DNA of 64,000 nucleotides from Owenia fusiformis (Eukaryota > Annelida > Polychaeta > Sabellida > Oweniidae), in contig CAIIXF020000010.1 in the NCBI GenBank assembly GCA_903813345.2, positions 18,055,181 through 18,119,180 on the forward strand. The letters are read 5' to 3'. A model generated the notes under the pieces. It did no database searches. It worked only from the letters and a program-made list of their open reading frames with translations, and had not been told where the DNA came from. Shown piece after piece: positions 1 through 10,600 of this stretch. The position numbers and the translations under genes are program-made. Within the stretch, counting starts at the first letter, position 1, and each line of letters opens with the position of its first letter.

Positions 1-40
1 ATGTAATGGAATTTTGCCAATGTAAAGCTTTTTAAAAACG
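1..40. repeat. Satellite monomer fragment at left edge
   Basis: These bases match the core of the 90-bp satellite monomer found from 1577 onward (GGAATTTTGCCAATGTAAAG followed by CTTTTT). The resemblance stops abruptly at about 40 and resumes at 1574-1577, so this is the left flank of a satellite array split by an inserted element. Confidence 0.75.
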
Positions 41-1573
41 GAGTGGCTCCAGGACCGACAATTGTCGGTACTGGAGACTGGACAGGGGTATTTGCTGGGG
101 TACCGACAATTGTCGGCACTCTATCGTCACCTAGTAGTGCCAGATAGAGAACCGACAATTGTCGGTACGCAAGTGGCTGCTACGTGTTTTTGCTAGAGAG
201 CCGACAATTTCATAAATAAATCCACTACTTTTGCTTTTGAAATATCCTCATCACTGGTAGCCTAGTGGTTAGGGAGCAGGACTCGTACACACTCAATCCT
301 GAGTTCGAATCCCGGCGGGACCTACTTTTTTCTTTTGAGGGGGGCATAGTGCTTCTTTTGCAGTATGGAATCGTACAGGCATTAACTTGTAGTGAGCCAT
401 AATTTAATTCGACAAAAATTGATTCAACTTCCATCAAAATTATCCTACAAGCTTCAATTAAAAAACATTTTAAAGCTCTTTTCTTATTCTATCTAATGGT
501 CGATATATACAGTTAGGGGAGGGGATGCTTTCGCCCCCGTCGCTCTCTACCCTTACTACGCCATGGCACAGGAGAAATATCTAATTTAGAATATATCACT
601 GTTTACTTTGCGTTTGGTAGCTCTCTCATGCGAGATGGAATCGTGGCCATTAACTAAGGGAGCCAAATGCAACTTCCATCAAAAATTGTGCTATAAGGTA
701 TGAGTACCGTAATCCAACACCAAATTCGAAAATTCATAACAATACTTTGCACATATGGCGTTCGTGACCAACTATGAAACGCTTACCCCCCCATAGTGTT
801 ATATATCAAAATGCACCTGTCCATATAGGGGTTCGATTGACCTACATCAAATTATAGGGAGTCAGGTTACTTTTTGAGATATCAACGTCCGTTTATTGTA
901 ACTTGCGTTTGCTACCACTTCCTTAATTCTGATATGACGGGCAAACGCGTAGTAAACATGCTCACGTTCGGAAATATTTTCACCTACATCGCTATTTTCG
1001 TAATTCAAATGAAAGTTGAACTCCTCTTTATTTTGATACCAAATAGTGGCATACTAGGTACCCTAGAAGCCAACTATGGGTTATTTAGAATGATACCACA
1101 GGTTTTTAAATGGACTATATACCTTTTGGCGGATGGATATGGAACCTCATACCATAAGCTTCAAATAAAAAACGCCCCTTTCTACGCCTGATCGGCTCAG
1201 GAGAAATATCCTGTCTGTTTAGAATATATATAGCCGTTTACTCTGCATTAATAGCTCTCTAATGTCTTACTTGTTCATGTTTTTTATTGGGTTTTCAACG
1301 TTTACTACCATTCCCCGTTCCCGGGCTACCATTTTTTGACTGGGTTTGGTAATCCCCGGGTTTTGCACTTGTTCCCGAAATATCCGTATGATATCTGAAA
1401 TATCCCCCCGCGCATTGCGCATGCGCCAGAAAATTCGAAAATCAATATTTGTCGGTCCTCTAGCGTGTAAACACAGCATATCTCCCGTACCGACAATTTA
1501 TTTGTCGGTCCTCTAGCGTGCCACCACATCAGAGTCTAGAGTACCGACAATTGTCGGTACTCTAGCCTTTGCG
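41..1573. mobile_element. Non-autonomous element with palindrome-array ends
   Basis: The 1.5-kb block interrupts a satellite array: monomer sequence ends at 40 and resumes at 1577, and a possible 3-bp target duplication ACG lies at 38-40 and 1574-1576. Both ends carry spaced copies of the palindrome ACCGACAATTGTCGGT (54-69, 103-116, 151-166, half site 201-210 on the left; 1448-1456, 1489-1509, 1543-1558 on the right). The outermost sequences are imperfect inverted repeats (GGCTCCAG near 45 against GGCTAGAG read inward from the right end). The interior holds a tRNA-like segment (255-325) and imperfect internal duplications (about 350-650 and 1130-1270). I see no transposase or reverse transcriptase, so it would need enzymes supplied in trans. 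The family is not recognised. The element bounds are inferred from the satellite break and have not been checked against other copies. Confidence 0.6.
255..325 (+). repeat. tRNA-like pol III promoter segment (SINE-like head)
   Basis: An A-box-like sequence TAGCCTAGTGG (258-268) is followed about 33 bases later by a B-box-like sequence GAGTTCGAATC (301-311), as in tRNA genes and tRNA-derived SINEs. The acceptor stem pairs poorly and the T stem has a mismatch, so it is not a credible functional tRNA. It is followed by a T-run (326-332) that could end a pol III transcript. A related segment lies on the minus strand at about 55010-55070, also beside palindrome repeats. Confidence 0.6.
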
Positions 1574-1576
1574 ACG

Positions 1577-4500
1577 CCTGCATAAAAAGTTCACAACTTT
1601 GTTTCGTGAAATATTCTAAGTCCAAGAATGTAAAGGAATATGGCCAATGTAAAGCTTTTTGAAAATACATGCCTTAAAAGTTAGCAAGTATATATATATA
1701 TAGTATATCCCTTCTATATATCATAAAATAATGTAAGTCCAAGAATGTAAAGGAAAATGGCCAATGTAAAGCTTTTTGAAAATGCATGCCATAAATTTTA
1801 CTTCTATAGATCGTAAAATAATCTAAGTCCAAGAATGTAAAGGAAAATGGCCAATGTAAAGCTTTTTGAAAATGCATGCTGTAAAATTTCACTTCTATAG
1901 ATCGTAAAATAATCTAAGTCCAAGAATGTAAAGGAATATCGCCAATGTAAAGCTTTTTGAAAATGCATGCTATAAAAATTCACAACTTTCAATCGCAAAA
2001 TAATCTAAGTTCAAGAATGTAATGGAATTTCGCCAATGTAAAGCTTTTTGAAAATGCCTGCATAAAAAGTTCACAATTTTGCTTCGTGAAATATTCTAAG
2101 TCCAAGAATGTAAAGGAATATGGCCAATGTAAAGCTTTTTGAAAATACATGCCTTAAAAGTTATCAAGTATATATCGTAAAATATTTTAAGTCCAAGAAT
2201 GTAAAGGAAAATGGCCAATGTAAAGCTTTTTGAAAATGCATGCCATAAAATTTCACCTCATAAGATCGTAAAATAATCTAAGTCCAAGAATGTAAAGGAA
2301 TATGGCCAATGTAAAGCTTTTTGAAAATGCATGCCATAAAATTCACTTCTATATATGATAAAATAATCTAAGTCCAAGAATGTAAAGGAAAATGACCAAT
2401 GTAAAGCTTTTTGAAAATGCTTGCCATAAAATTTCATTTCTATAGATCGTAAAATAATCTTAAGTCCAAGAATGTAAAGGAAAATGGCCATTGTAAAGCT
2501 TTTTGAAAATGCCTGCATAAAAAGTTCACAACTTTGCTTCGTGAAATATTCTAAGTCCAAGAATGTAAAGGAATATGGCCAATGTAAAGCTTTTTGAAAA
2601 TGCATGCTGTAAAAGTTCACCTCTCCAGATCGTAAAATATTCTAAGTCTAAGAATGTAAGGGAAAATGGCCAATGTAAAGCTTTTTGAAAATGCATGCCA
2701 TAAATTACACTTCTATATATCATAAAATATTCTAAGTCCAAGAATGTAAAGGAATATGGCCAATGTAAAACTTTTTGAAAATGCCTGCATTAAAAGTTCA
2801 CAACGTTGCTTCGTGAAATATTTTAAGTCCAAGAATGTAAAGGAATATGGCCAATGTAAAGCTATGTAAAGCTTTTTGAAAATGCCTGCATTAAAAGTTC
2901 ACAACTTTCAATCGTAAAATAATCAAAGTCCAAGAATGTAATGGAATATGGCCAATGTAAAGCTTTTTGAAAATGCCTGCATTAAAAGTTCACAACGTTG
3001 CTTCGTGAAATATTCTAAGTCCAAGACTGTAAAGGAATATGGCCAATGTAAAGCTTTTTGAAAATGCCTGCTTTAAAAGTTCACAACTTTCAATCGTAAA
3101 ATAATCAAAGTCCAAGAATGTAATGGAATATGGCCAATGTAAAGCTTTTTGAAAATACATGCCTTAAAAGTTAGCAAGTATATATATATATAGTATATAT
3201 CCCTTCTATATATCATAAAATAATGTAAGTCCAAGAATGTAAAGGAAAATGGCCAATGTAAAGCTTTTTGAAAATGCATGCCATAAATTTTACTTCTATA
3301 GATCGTAAAATAATCTAAGTCCAAGAATGTAAAGGAAAATGGCCAATGTAAAGCTTTTTGAAAATGCATGCTGTAAAATTTCACTTCTATAGATCGTAAA
3401 ATAATCTAAGTCCAAGAATGTAAAGGAATATCGCCAATGTAAAGCTTTTTGAAAATGCATGCTATAAAAATTCACAACTTTCAATCGCAAAATAATCTAA
3501 GTTCAAGAATGTAATGGAATTTCGCCAATGTAAAGCTTTTTGAAAATGCCTGCATAAAAAGTTCACAATTTTGCTTCGTGAAATATTCTAAGTCCAAGAA
3601 TGTAAAGGAATATGGCCAATGTAAAGCTTTTTGAAAATACATGCCTTAAAAGTTATCAAGTATATATCGTAAAATATTTTAAGTCCAAGAATGTAAAGGA
3701 AAATGGCCAATGTAAAGCTTTTTGAAAATGCATGCCATAAAATTTCACCTCATAAGATCGTAAAATAATCTAAGTCCAAGAATGTAAAGGAATATGGCCA
3801 ATGTAAAGCTTTTTGAAAATGCATGCCATAAAATTCACTTCTATATATGATAAAATAATCTAAGTCCAAGAATGTAAAGGAAAATGACCAATGTAAAGCT
3901 TTTTGAAAATGCTTGCCATAAAATTTCATTTCTATAGATCGTAAAATAATCTTAAGTCCAAGAATGTAAAGGAAAATGGCCATTGTAAAGCTTTTTGAAA
4001 ATGCCTGCATAAAAAGTTCACAACTTTGCTTCGTGAAATATTCTAAGTCCAAGAATGTAAAGGAATATGGCCAATGTAAAGCTTTTTGAAAATGCATGCT
4101 GTAAAAGTTCACCTCTCCAGATCGTAAAATATTCTAAGTCTAAGAATGTAAGGGAAAATGGCCAATGTAAAGCTTTTTGAAAATGCATGCCATAAATTAC
4201 ACTTCTATATATCATAAAATATTCTAAGTCCAAGAATGTAAAGGAATATGGCCAATGTAAAACTTTTTGAAAATGCCTGCATTAAAAGTTCACAACGTTG
4301 CTTCGTGAAATATTTTAAGTCCAAGAATGTAAAGGAATATGGCCAATGTAAAGCTATGTAAAGCTTTTTGAAAATGCCTGCATTAAAAGTTCACAACTTT
4401 CAATCGTAAAATAATCAAAGTCCAAGAATGCAATGGAATATGGCCAATGTAAAGCTTTTTGAAAATGCCTGCATTAAAAGTTCACAACGTTGCTTCGTGA

Positions 4501-4670
4501 AATATTCTAAGTCCAAGACTGTAAAGGAATATGGCCAATGTAAAGCTTTTTGAAAATGCCTGCTTTAAAAGTTCACAACTTTCAATCGTAAAATAATCAA
4601 AGTCCAAGAATGTAATGGAATATCGCCAATGTAAAGCTTTTTGAAAATACATGCCTTAAAAGTTTAAAAG
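1577..4670. repeat. Tandem satellite, ~90-bp monomer in a 1.49-kb higher-order repeat
   Basis: Monomers of about 90 bp share the core GCCAATGTAAAGCTTTTTGA followed by AAATGCATGC or AAATGCCTGC; core positions such as 1769, 1859, 1949, 2041, 2132, 2222 and 2313 give spacings of 90-92. The block from about 1671 to 3162 is repeated almost exactly from about 3163 to 4654; the offset is 1490, shifting to 1492 after a 2-bp gain in a TATA run. Few differences are visible (for example T at about 2940 against C at about 4431). Because 90 is divisible by three, the minus strand stays open for up to 120 codons, but this is a by-product of the repeat length. Confidence 0.92.
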
Positions 4671-6419
4671 TTCAGTAAGTGGGGTGTTTTTAAATTTCTC
4701 AACTCGTCATTGTAAAGAAAAAAAGCTTTACTTAAAAATGACATAAATTTTTGTCCCTAAATCTTGACACTGATGAATGTTCCTGACGACAAAATCATCT
4801 ATACAAAAGTTGGTGGACACTGTTTCAGCGCATAATGTTTTTTGTAATATGGCATTACTCTGGAATGATCATAGTCTTCATGGTCATGCAGCATTGGTCA
4901 ACATGAAGTGTGAAGCAGATCACCATATTAGATGGAAGTCATCTCCAACCTTACCAAATGACCATAGTTTGGTGAATACTATACATGAACAGAGTGAAGG
5001 TATTTCACTTGACACAATGATAGAATGAAAATACAGTATAGGCTTATTCATGGGCTTTCAAGAAAAAGGCCAATGGCTTATTATGGCACTATGGTGCAGG
5101 ATTCAAAACTTGCATCTGTGCCTAACTACCAATGCAGTCACATTTCACTTTTCAATGGGCTAAAAAGACATTATTGTAAATGATAAATGAGAAAGGAACA
5201 TTATAACACAGGCAACATAATGTACTGCTGAGGTGCTATAACTTTGTATTATAAAGTTGTGTACTGGGTATATGATTCTACTCAAACTGATTATCAGTAA
5301 AACTAAAAATAAATAAAGAAACAAAATTATTGTATTAGCTGTATTGTACTGAGTAGGTTTAGATCGTTTTCCTATTGACTTGTCAATTAAAGTACTGATG
5401 TAAGTACATGCTTTATATTCCATTGGAGCAAAAAGAGTTGGATAGGTAAGAACCCCACAGTTCATGCAAACATGGTGAATTTCGCACATTTTTTTTTTTC
5501 TAAACTGAAAGTGAAGCTCCGGCAACTGTTTTGACTTACCTCAAGCACCTGGGTGACAATCAAGGCATATACAGTACCATTTGATGCTCACATGATTTAG
5601 GCAGAGGTGCATCTCCTTATTTACATATTTTAATGCCTCAGTCACATTTATTTTGATGCCTGTGGGCTCTAAATTTTTTCCAGCCAATAACAATTATATA
5701 CAGTATAAGGCCATTGTAGCATTCCAATGGTAACATTCTGTAGCAGAAGCAGAAAACCTACGGCTGTCATTACATGTTCACACAGTCACCTTAGAGCATC
5801 CTTGTGGTAAATTCTGGTTTTCGACAAATATCACAAGATGGGGAAACCAGGGGAACCATATGAAGACCATGCCACCAGGCATGATTACTGAGTATATTAA
5901 TTGCGCAAATGTAGAAATAATAAAATTAAAAATATGCGAACTCCAAAAATAAGATTTTCCTTTAAAATTCCTTCAAAATTGAGCTAGAAGCTTGAAATAA
6001 AAAACATTTTAAAGCTTTTTTCCGCTTTTATCTAATGGTTCTATTTGTATTAGATATGTGGGGGAATGTGTTCGCACCATCCAAACCCCCCCCCCCCCCT
6101 CCCCCTGGCTACACCTATAGACGTTGGTTCTGAAGATGCAGATGACGGCCACCAGAAAATGGGAAGATGGCACTTTATTTAGTAATTTAAAAAAAAGGTT
6201 TCATATAGTGTACGCTTTACCATAAAGATTGCTAATTACAAAGTTGGTGGTTTGAAGTAAATTCAAGAAGTAGCATCCAGGGATTTCCAAATGAACATTA
6301 ATAAAAGCATGGGCTTTCAAGAGTCTGTTGATGATAAAAGTGACTGAATTTCCAGTTGTCTAGCTCTCATGCGGAAATCATCAGAGATTTCATATGCCCA
6401 GGTTCATATGCTACAGTTC
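4671..6419. other. Intergenic stretch, no confident gene
   Basis: No multi-exon coding structure could be supported. An 83-codon plus-strand frame at 4777-5028 is unrecognised. A block at about 5971-6050 (AAGCTTGAAATAAAAAACAT and on) resembles the interior of the element at 41-1573 (about 430-500), so it is a dispersed repeat. The stretch ends in a homopolymer C-run near 6085-6100. Later ADPGK exons would be expected on the minus strand somewhere to the left, but I could not identify them here. Confidence 0.5.
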
Positions 6420-6867
6420 TAGTGGTGTCGCGATTAATCGATACATCGCGATATACATCGCCAAAGCTGATTCTGGCGATGCATCGATGTCTGAAACAAA
6501 ACATCGATGTTTTAAAAAAAAATTAATTTGCTAAAAATCACCCTTTCATATCTTATTTTGACGCAAATCGCTTACCTTTCTCATGTCTTATTTCATTTTC
6601 CAATGTTTTCTGATATTCTTTCGCTTTAAAACTGTTTTAGCTAGTCGAAATGAACCATTAATCTAAAAAATTACTTTACTTTCATTTCACCCTTACTAGA
6701 AGTTCCCGGATGTACCGGATGTTTGATATTTTAGTGCATTAGCGTTCGGTATTTCAGTGCACTTTTCTCTGACTTTTTCTCAATGTACATCGCGATGTGC
6801 ATCGATGTTTACTACTAAAAATTGCCGATGCATCGATGTACGATTATGGCACATCACGACAACACTA
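6420..6867. mobile_element. hAT-like MITE with 8-bp target duplication
   Basis: The block starts TAGTGGTGTCGCGAT and ends, read inward, TAGTGTTGTCGTGATG, giving imperfect terminal inverted repeats. It is flanked by TACAGTTC (6412-6419) and TACAGTAC (6868-6875), an 8-bp target duplication with one mismatch, which is the length typical of hAT transposons. Both ends contain repeated CATCGATG/CATCGCGATG motifs that form sub-terminal inverted repeats. There is no transposase coding, so it is non-autonomous. Confidence 0.8.
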
Positions 6868-7229
6868 TACAGTACTACCGAATCATGGGCTTTCAATTGA
6901 TTGCCTACAGGTATGACCGAATTGACATCAAACAGCCATTTTGATTTCTCGCTAGAAAATGTCCACTCGGGGACAAAGACAAGTCCTGATTGACACAGAA
7001 GCAGCTGATAACTTATAGAGACTTTCACAAATGAAATACATGTATGGAGACAGTAAGCAGCTGAATTCAATATTTCATTTGCAAGCATTATGATCATGTA
7101 GCGGCTTAGACAACCTTTGGAATATGTGTGTAAGCCTGTGAGTGAATTGTTGAACTAAAATTGTTGTTGGTATCTTTAGTTGAAAAGTTGAATAGAACTA
7201 AAAGTAAAATGATGATGAAAAATCCTTAC

Positions 7230-7405
7230 CCCACAGCAACCTTTTTGAACTGCCTTGTTGGCAACTTTATCCGTTCTTCCCAAATACTGATTATCTCTTC
7301 CTCAGGTGTCAATGATTGTCCAGTGTCATCTTTATAATACGCTCTATATGCACAATATATTAACACAACCTGGACGGCGAGAAATGCCACTGTTTTGGAG
7401 CTCAT
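7230..7405 (-). CDS. ADPGK: ADP-dependent glucokinase, first coding exon (partial gene)
   Basis: ADPGK makes glucose-6-phosphate from glucose using ADP and is anchored at the ER. On the minus strand an ATG at 7405-7403 opens 58 codons that end at a donor GTAAGG (7229-7224). The peptide begins with a hydrophobic anchor (TVAFLAVQVVLIYCAY, residues 5-20). It continues with an acidic segment and ISIWEERI (40-47), then FKKVAVG at the exon end. In animal ADPGK the matching place reads WRRVAVG, followed by VNACVD in the next exon. The remaining exons were not found down to position 1; they may lie beyond a long first intron and the satellite. The next gene to the right, metaxin, is transcribed divergently. 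The assignment rests on one exon: the anchor, the spacing and the VAVG junction. Confidence 0.7.
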
Positions 7406-7687
7406 TTCAAACTAAAACTTTTCTTCTTGCAGATGACACACTTCCGGGTCAAAAAATGTCAAGAAATAGATGTGCTAAATTGAGAATATAGCTTCCACAT
7501 TTAAAACGAATGAAATATTAATTTATCCAAATGCTTATCAAAATTATTAAAACATTCAATAATTAAATTGTAAAATATGTAGTATATAGTCTTAGTTATT
7601 AATTGTTTAATATATCAATACGTATAGTAGTTTTGTGTATGACCTTGAACTTTGAGGTCAGAATTTTACAAAAAAATAAAACCGAAC
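7406..7687. promoter_or_regulatory. Putative bidirectional promoter, ADPGK / metaxin
   Basis: Only 282 bp separate the two divergent start codons. The interval contains ACTTCCGG (7440-7447), a consensus ETS/GABPA site of the type often found in TATA-less bidirectional housekeeping promoters. Transcription starts were not determined. Confidence 0.55.
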
Positions 7688-10600
7688 ATGTCTGGTGGAA
7701 AATGCCTTCGTATTTGGTCTGGTGACTGGGACTTGCCGTCTGTAGACTATAACTGTTTAGCTGCAATGGTAATGAATCTTTTCTGTAAATTCCAAGTACT
7801 AAACCCTTGTTATCATGGAGATATTCTAAATCAAGCCGAATATCTACTTTTCATCATTATTTTTCTTGATGATTGATGATTTTCTCCTTGGGTCATTCAT
7901 CAGGGATTAGCTTAAAGACCTGTATGCAATATATGCGCTGAATTCTACAACTATGAAATATGTCAGCAATTTTCAAAATGTCGGAAGGGGAATTCCCCAC
8001 GGATTTCCCTTATGACTGGTGCATGTCGGGAACTGAATGGAGGAATTTGACGGTTGAAATAAGTTAGAGTCAATACGTCTAAATCCAAACAGGGGGGTAA
8101 ACCCGAACGGGTGGCAAACAATGGCAAACCAATCATTGAATTGAATAATAGTACCTCTACTACCTCTATATAATATTTACATCCTGAAAGATACCATATA
8201 ATGATATATACCAATACTCTAGCGATAAAATAATCAATTATGATGATTTGGGTGTTCGGGATTACCCCCATGCTAGTGTTTGGAATTACCCCCACAAACC
8301 CTATGCCTTTGAATAAATAAATGTCACTTATAAATCAATTATATTTGGGGTTATTGATATGCAGGGGTGTCATGATCCAGTATCATTAGTTCAGGGTACC
8401 ATATAATGATATACCACCAATCTAACAAGTAAAACAATGAATTTTACTTAAGTGTTTGGAATTACCCCCATGCTAGTGTTCGGAATTACCCCCTAAAAAA
8501 TCTCCTGTTTGGATTTACCCCCATAAAATACATTGTAGTTAAAGTGGTATAACCCAGATTTTTTGACAATTTATCTGAATTTTTTTCTGCAAATGCAGCG
8601 TCTAATTCACATAACATATATAAAATTATTCCACAGATGTGCAGTACAGCCAAGCTAACTACATTTTTTGATGGGGGTGTTTGGAAATAGACGTATTGAC
8701 TCTAAATATTACACGCAAATATTGCTATCAAAAACGAAAACCTCTTCGTTCTGCCGATAAACCCATACAAGGCGATTCGACTACATAAAAATAATTTTAA
8801 AATACTAAGAAATGTATCGAGGTAGGTCATTTAGGTGTGCAATGCGTAGTATTTTCTCCAACTTTGTAAAAACATTGACTGACCAATGATTCGCGCGTAC
8901 GACCACAATCTAAAGGGGTCGAGGATGCGATAACATGAATCATTTCTTCCACTTCAATTAGTCTACATCTAAGAAATTCGGTCTACATGTATTGATCATC
9001 ATGTCCCTTATTACCTCCTGTGGGAAAAAACTTGAAAACTAGAGGGTCTACCGCTTCAATGCTTGCATTATTTCAAGCATTTCAATTGATTTGCCTTCAA
9101 AAATGAAATTTATGTTTCATTGTTTGCACCCGTTCTGCAGTTTCAGGTATTTCAATCACACAACCAATTCAGGTAATTAGGAAGAAACGGGCGAAACAAT
9201 TGAAAAGAAAAACGAACATGAACGTTTCTTGTTTCAAGCTTTTCCCCAAGTGTTTTTGACCGATTCAATCATTTCAGTCACTACATCTTGTTTTGCTGTT
9301 TTATGAAGTTTGCCATTACTAAAATCGTAGTGAAGCAATTTTGTAAAGACACCAATGGTCTTGGTCAGTTGATGGGATCTGCCACGCCTTGGTGTTACTG
9401 TTGTCTAGTTAGTTCTTCTTTTCATGTGAATCATTTAAATTTAAAATATGAATGAATGGCCTCAACGTAATTATTGTTTTTTTATACTTTCAGGCATATT
9501 GCAAATTTACAGAAACTCCAGTGACATTCCAGGGAACAAACAATCCATTCTGGTCCAAAACTGGTAGGTCTGCTGCCAAGTTGTATAAAGTGGGTCTTTT
9601 TCTCATGCCATACTAAGCTGCATTGGCATACAATAGCATTGCTAGATAGATAAGAATAAGAAAAACACAATGATGTTATGATATCTTGAGTTATTATATT
9701 CATAAACAGAATTTTTACTAAAACGCAGTTTTTTTTATCAATTGTTGCCATCTACTCCAGCATGGTTAAAGGCCCCATATATAGTTTAAACCACTCTGAC
9801 TTATATAATAGTCTTACCCAATGTTATCAAAATGTGGTGTGTGAAACTTTTCAATTTAATTTCAAAAAGTTTTTTAAAGCATAAAAAGTTGAATGGTTAA
9901 ACTATATTTTCAAACATTGCACAGGGCCTCTAAAGTTGCTATATTTTGAGCAGGTCAGTGTCTTAGAACTAGAAACATGCATATTTTTTTATCATTTGAA
10001 ATTCATGATTATGTTTTTGTTTTATCAGCTAGCCCAGCAGCTGAATTTTTAGCCTCGAGAAATTCTAGATTTTGTAACACATTTGACATACTTGAATGCT
10101 GTATTGCAGTTGAGTAATGATTTTGTATATACATCTATACTACTATTCTTTCAGGAGGGTTACCAGTTCTCAAACATGAAGGTGGAAGTGAATATAATCT
10201 AACAGACATAATCAACTTTCTCAGAAAACAGGTATTTTATCAATAGGCAGTATTGTCTAGTAGATATATTAGGCCTTGTCCAATGTTTTGTCATTCTACA
10301 GAAGAAGTGAGTAGCTCCCATAATACTATCATATTCTATCGTATTCGGGGATTCCCCTTAGCCATCCCATATGGTCATACAAGCCTTATATGGATCTATC
10401 ACATGATATTCAAAATGGCGGACAACGGGCAGTTGGATTCCTATATGGTCATGTAAGCCTTATATGGATCTAGCACATGGGTACCACGTGATCAAATATG
10501 AAGGCTGAACTTTGGGAGATCTCCCCCCTGGTCATTCTACCAAGTTTTAGTGGTCTATCTCTTGTGGTCACGATTTTATGGTCATTTACAAAACATGCCA

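Noticed and set aside
255-325. Functional tRNA gene
   Set aside because: The A and B boxes are good but the acceptor and T stems do not pair properly, and it sits inside a repeat element.
1674-4233. Minus-strand ORFs of 64-120 codons in the satellite
   Set aside because: They repeat with the 90-bp monomer, lack family resemblance and splice structure, and follow from the monomer length being divisible by three.
4777-5028. 83-codon plus-strand ORF after the satellite
   Set aside because: No recognised family and no exon partners. The segment RWKSSPTLPN vaguely recalls transposase-derived proteins, but it is too weak to annotate.
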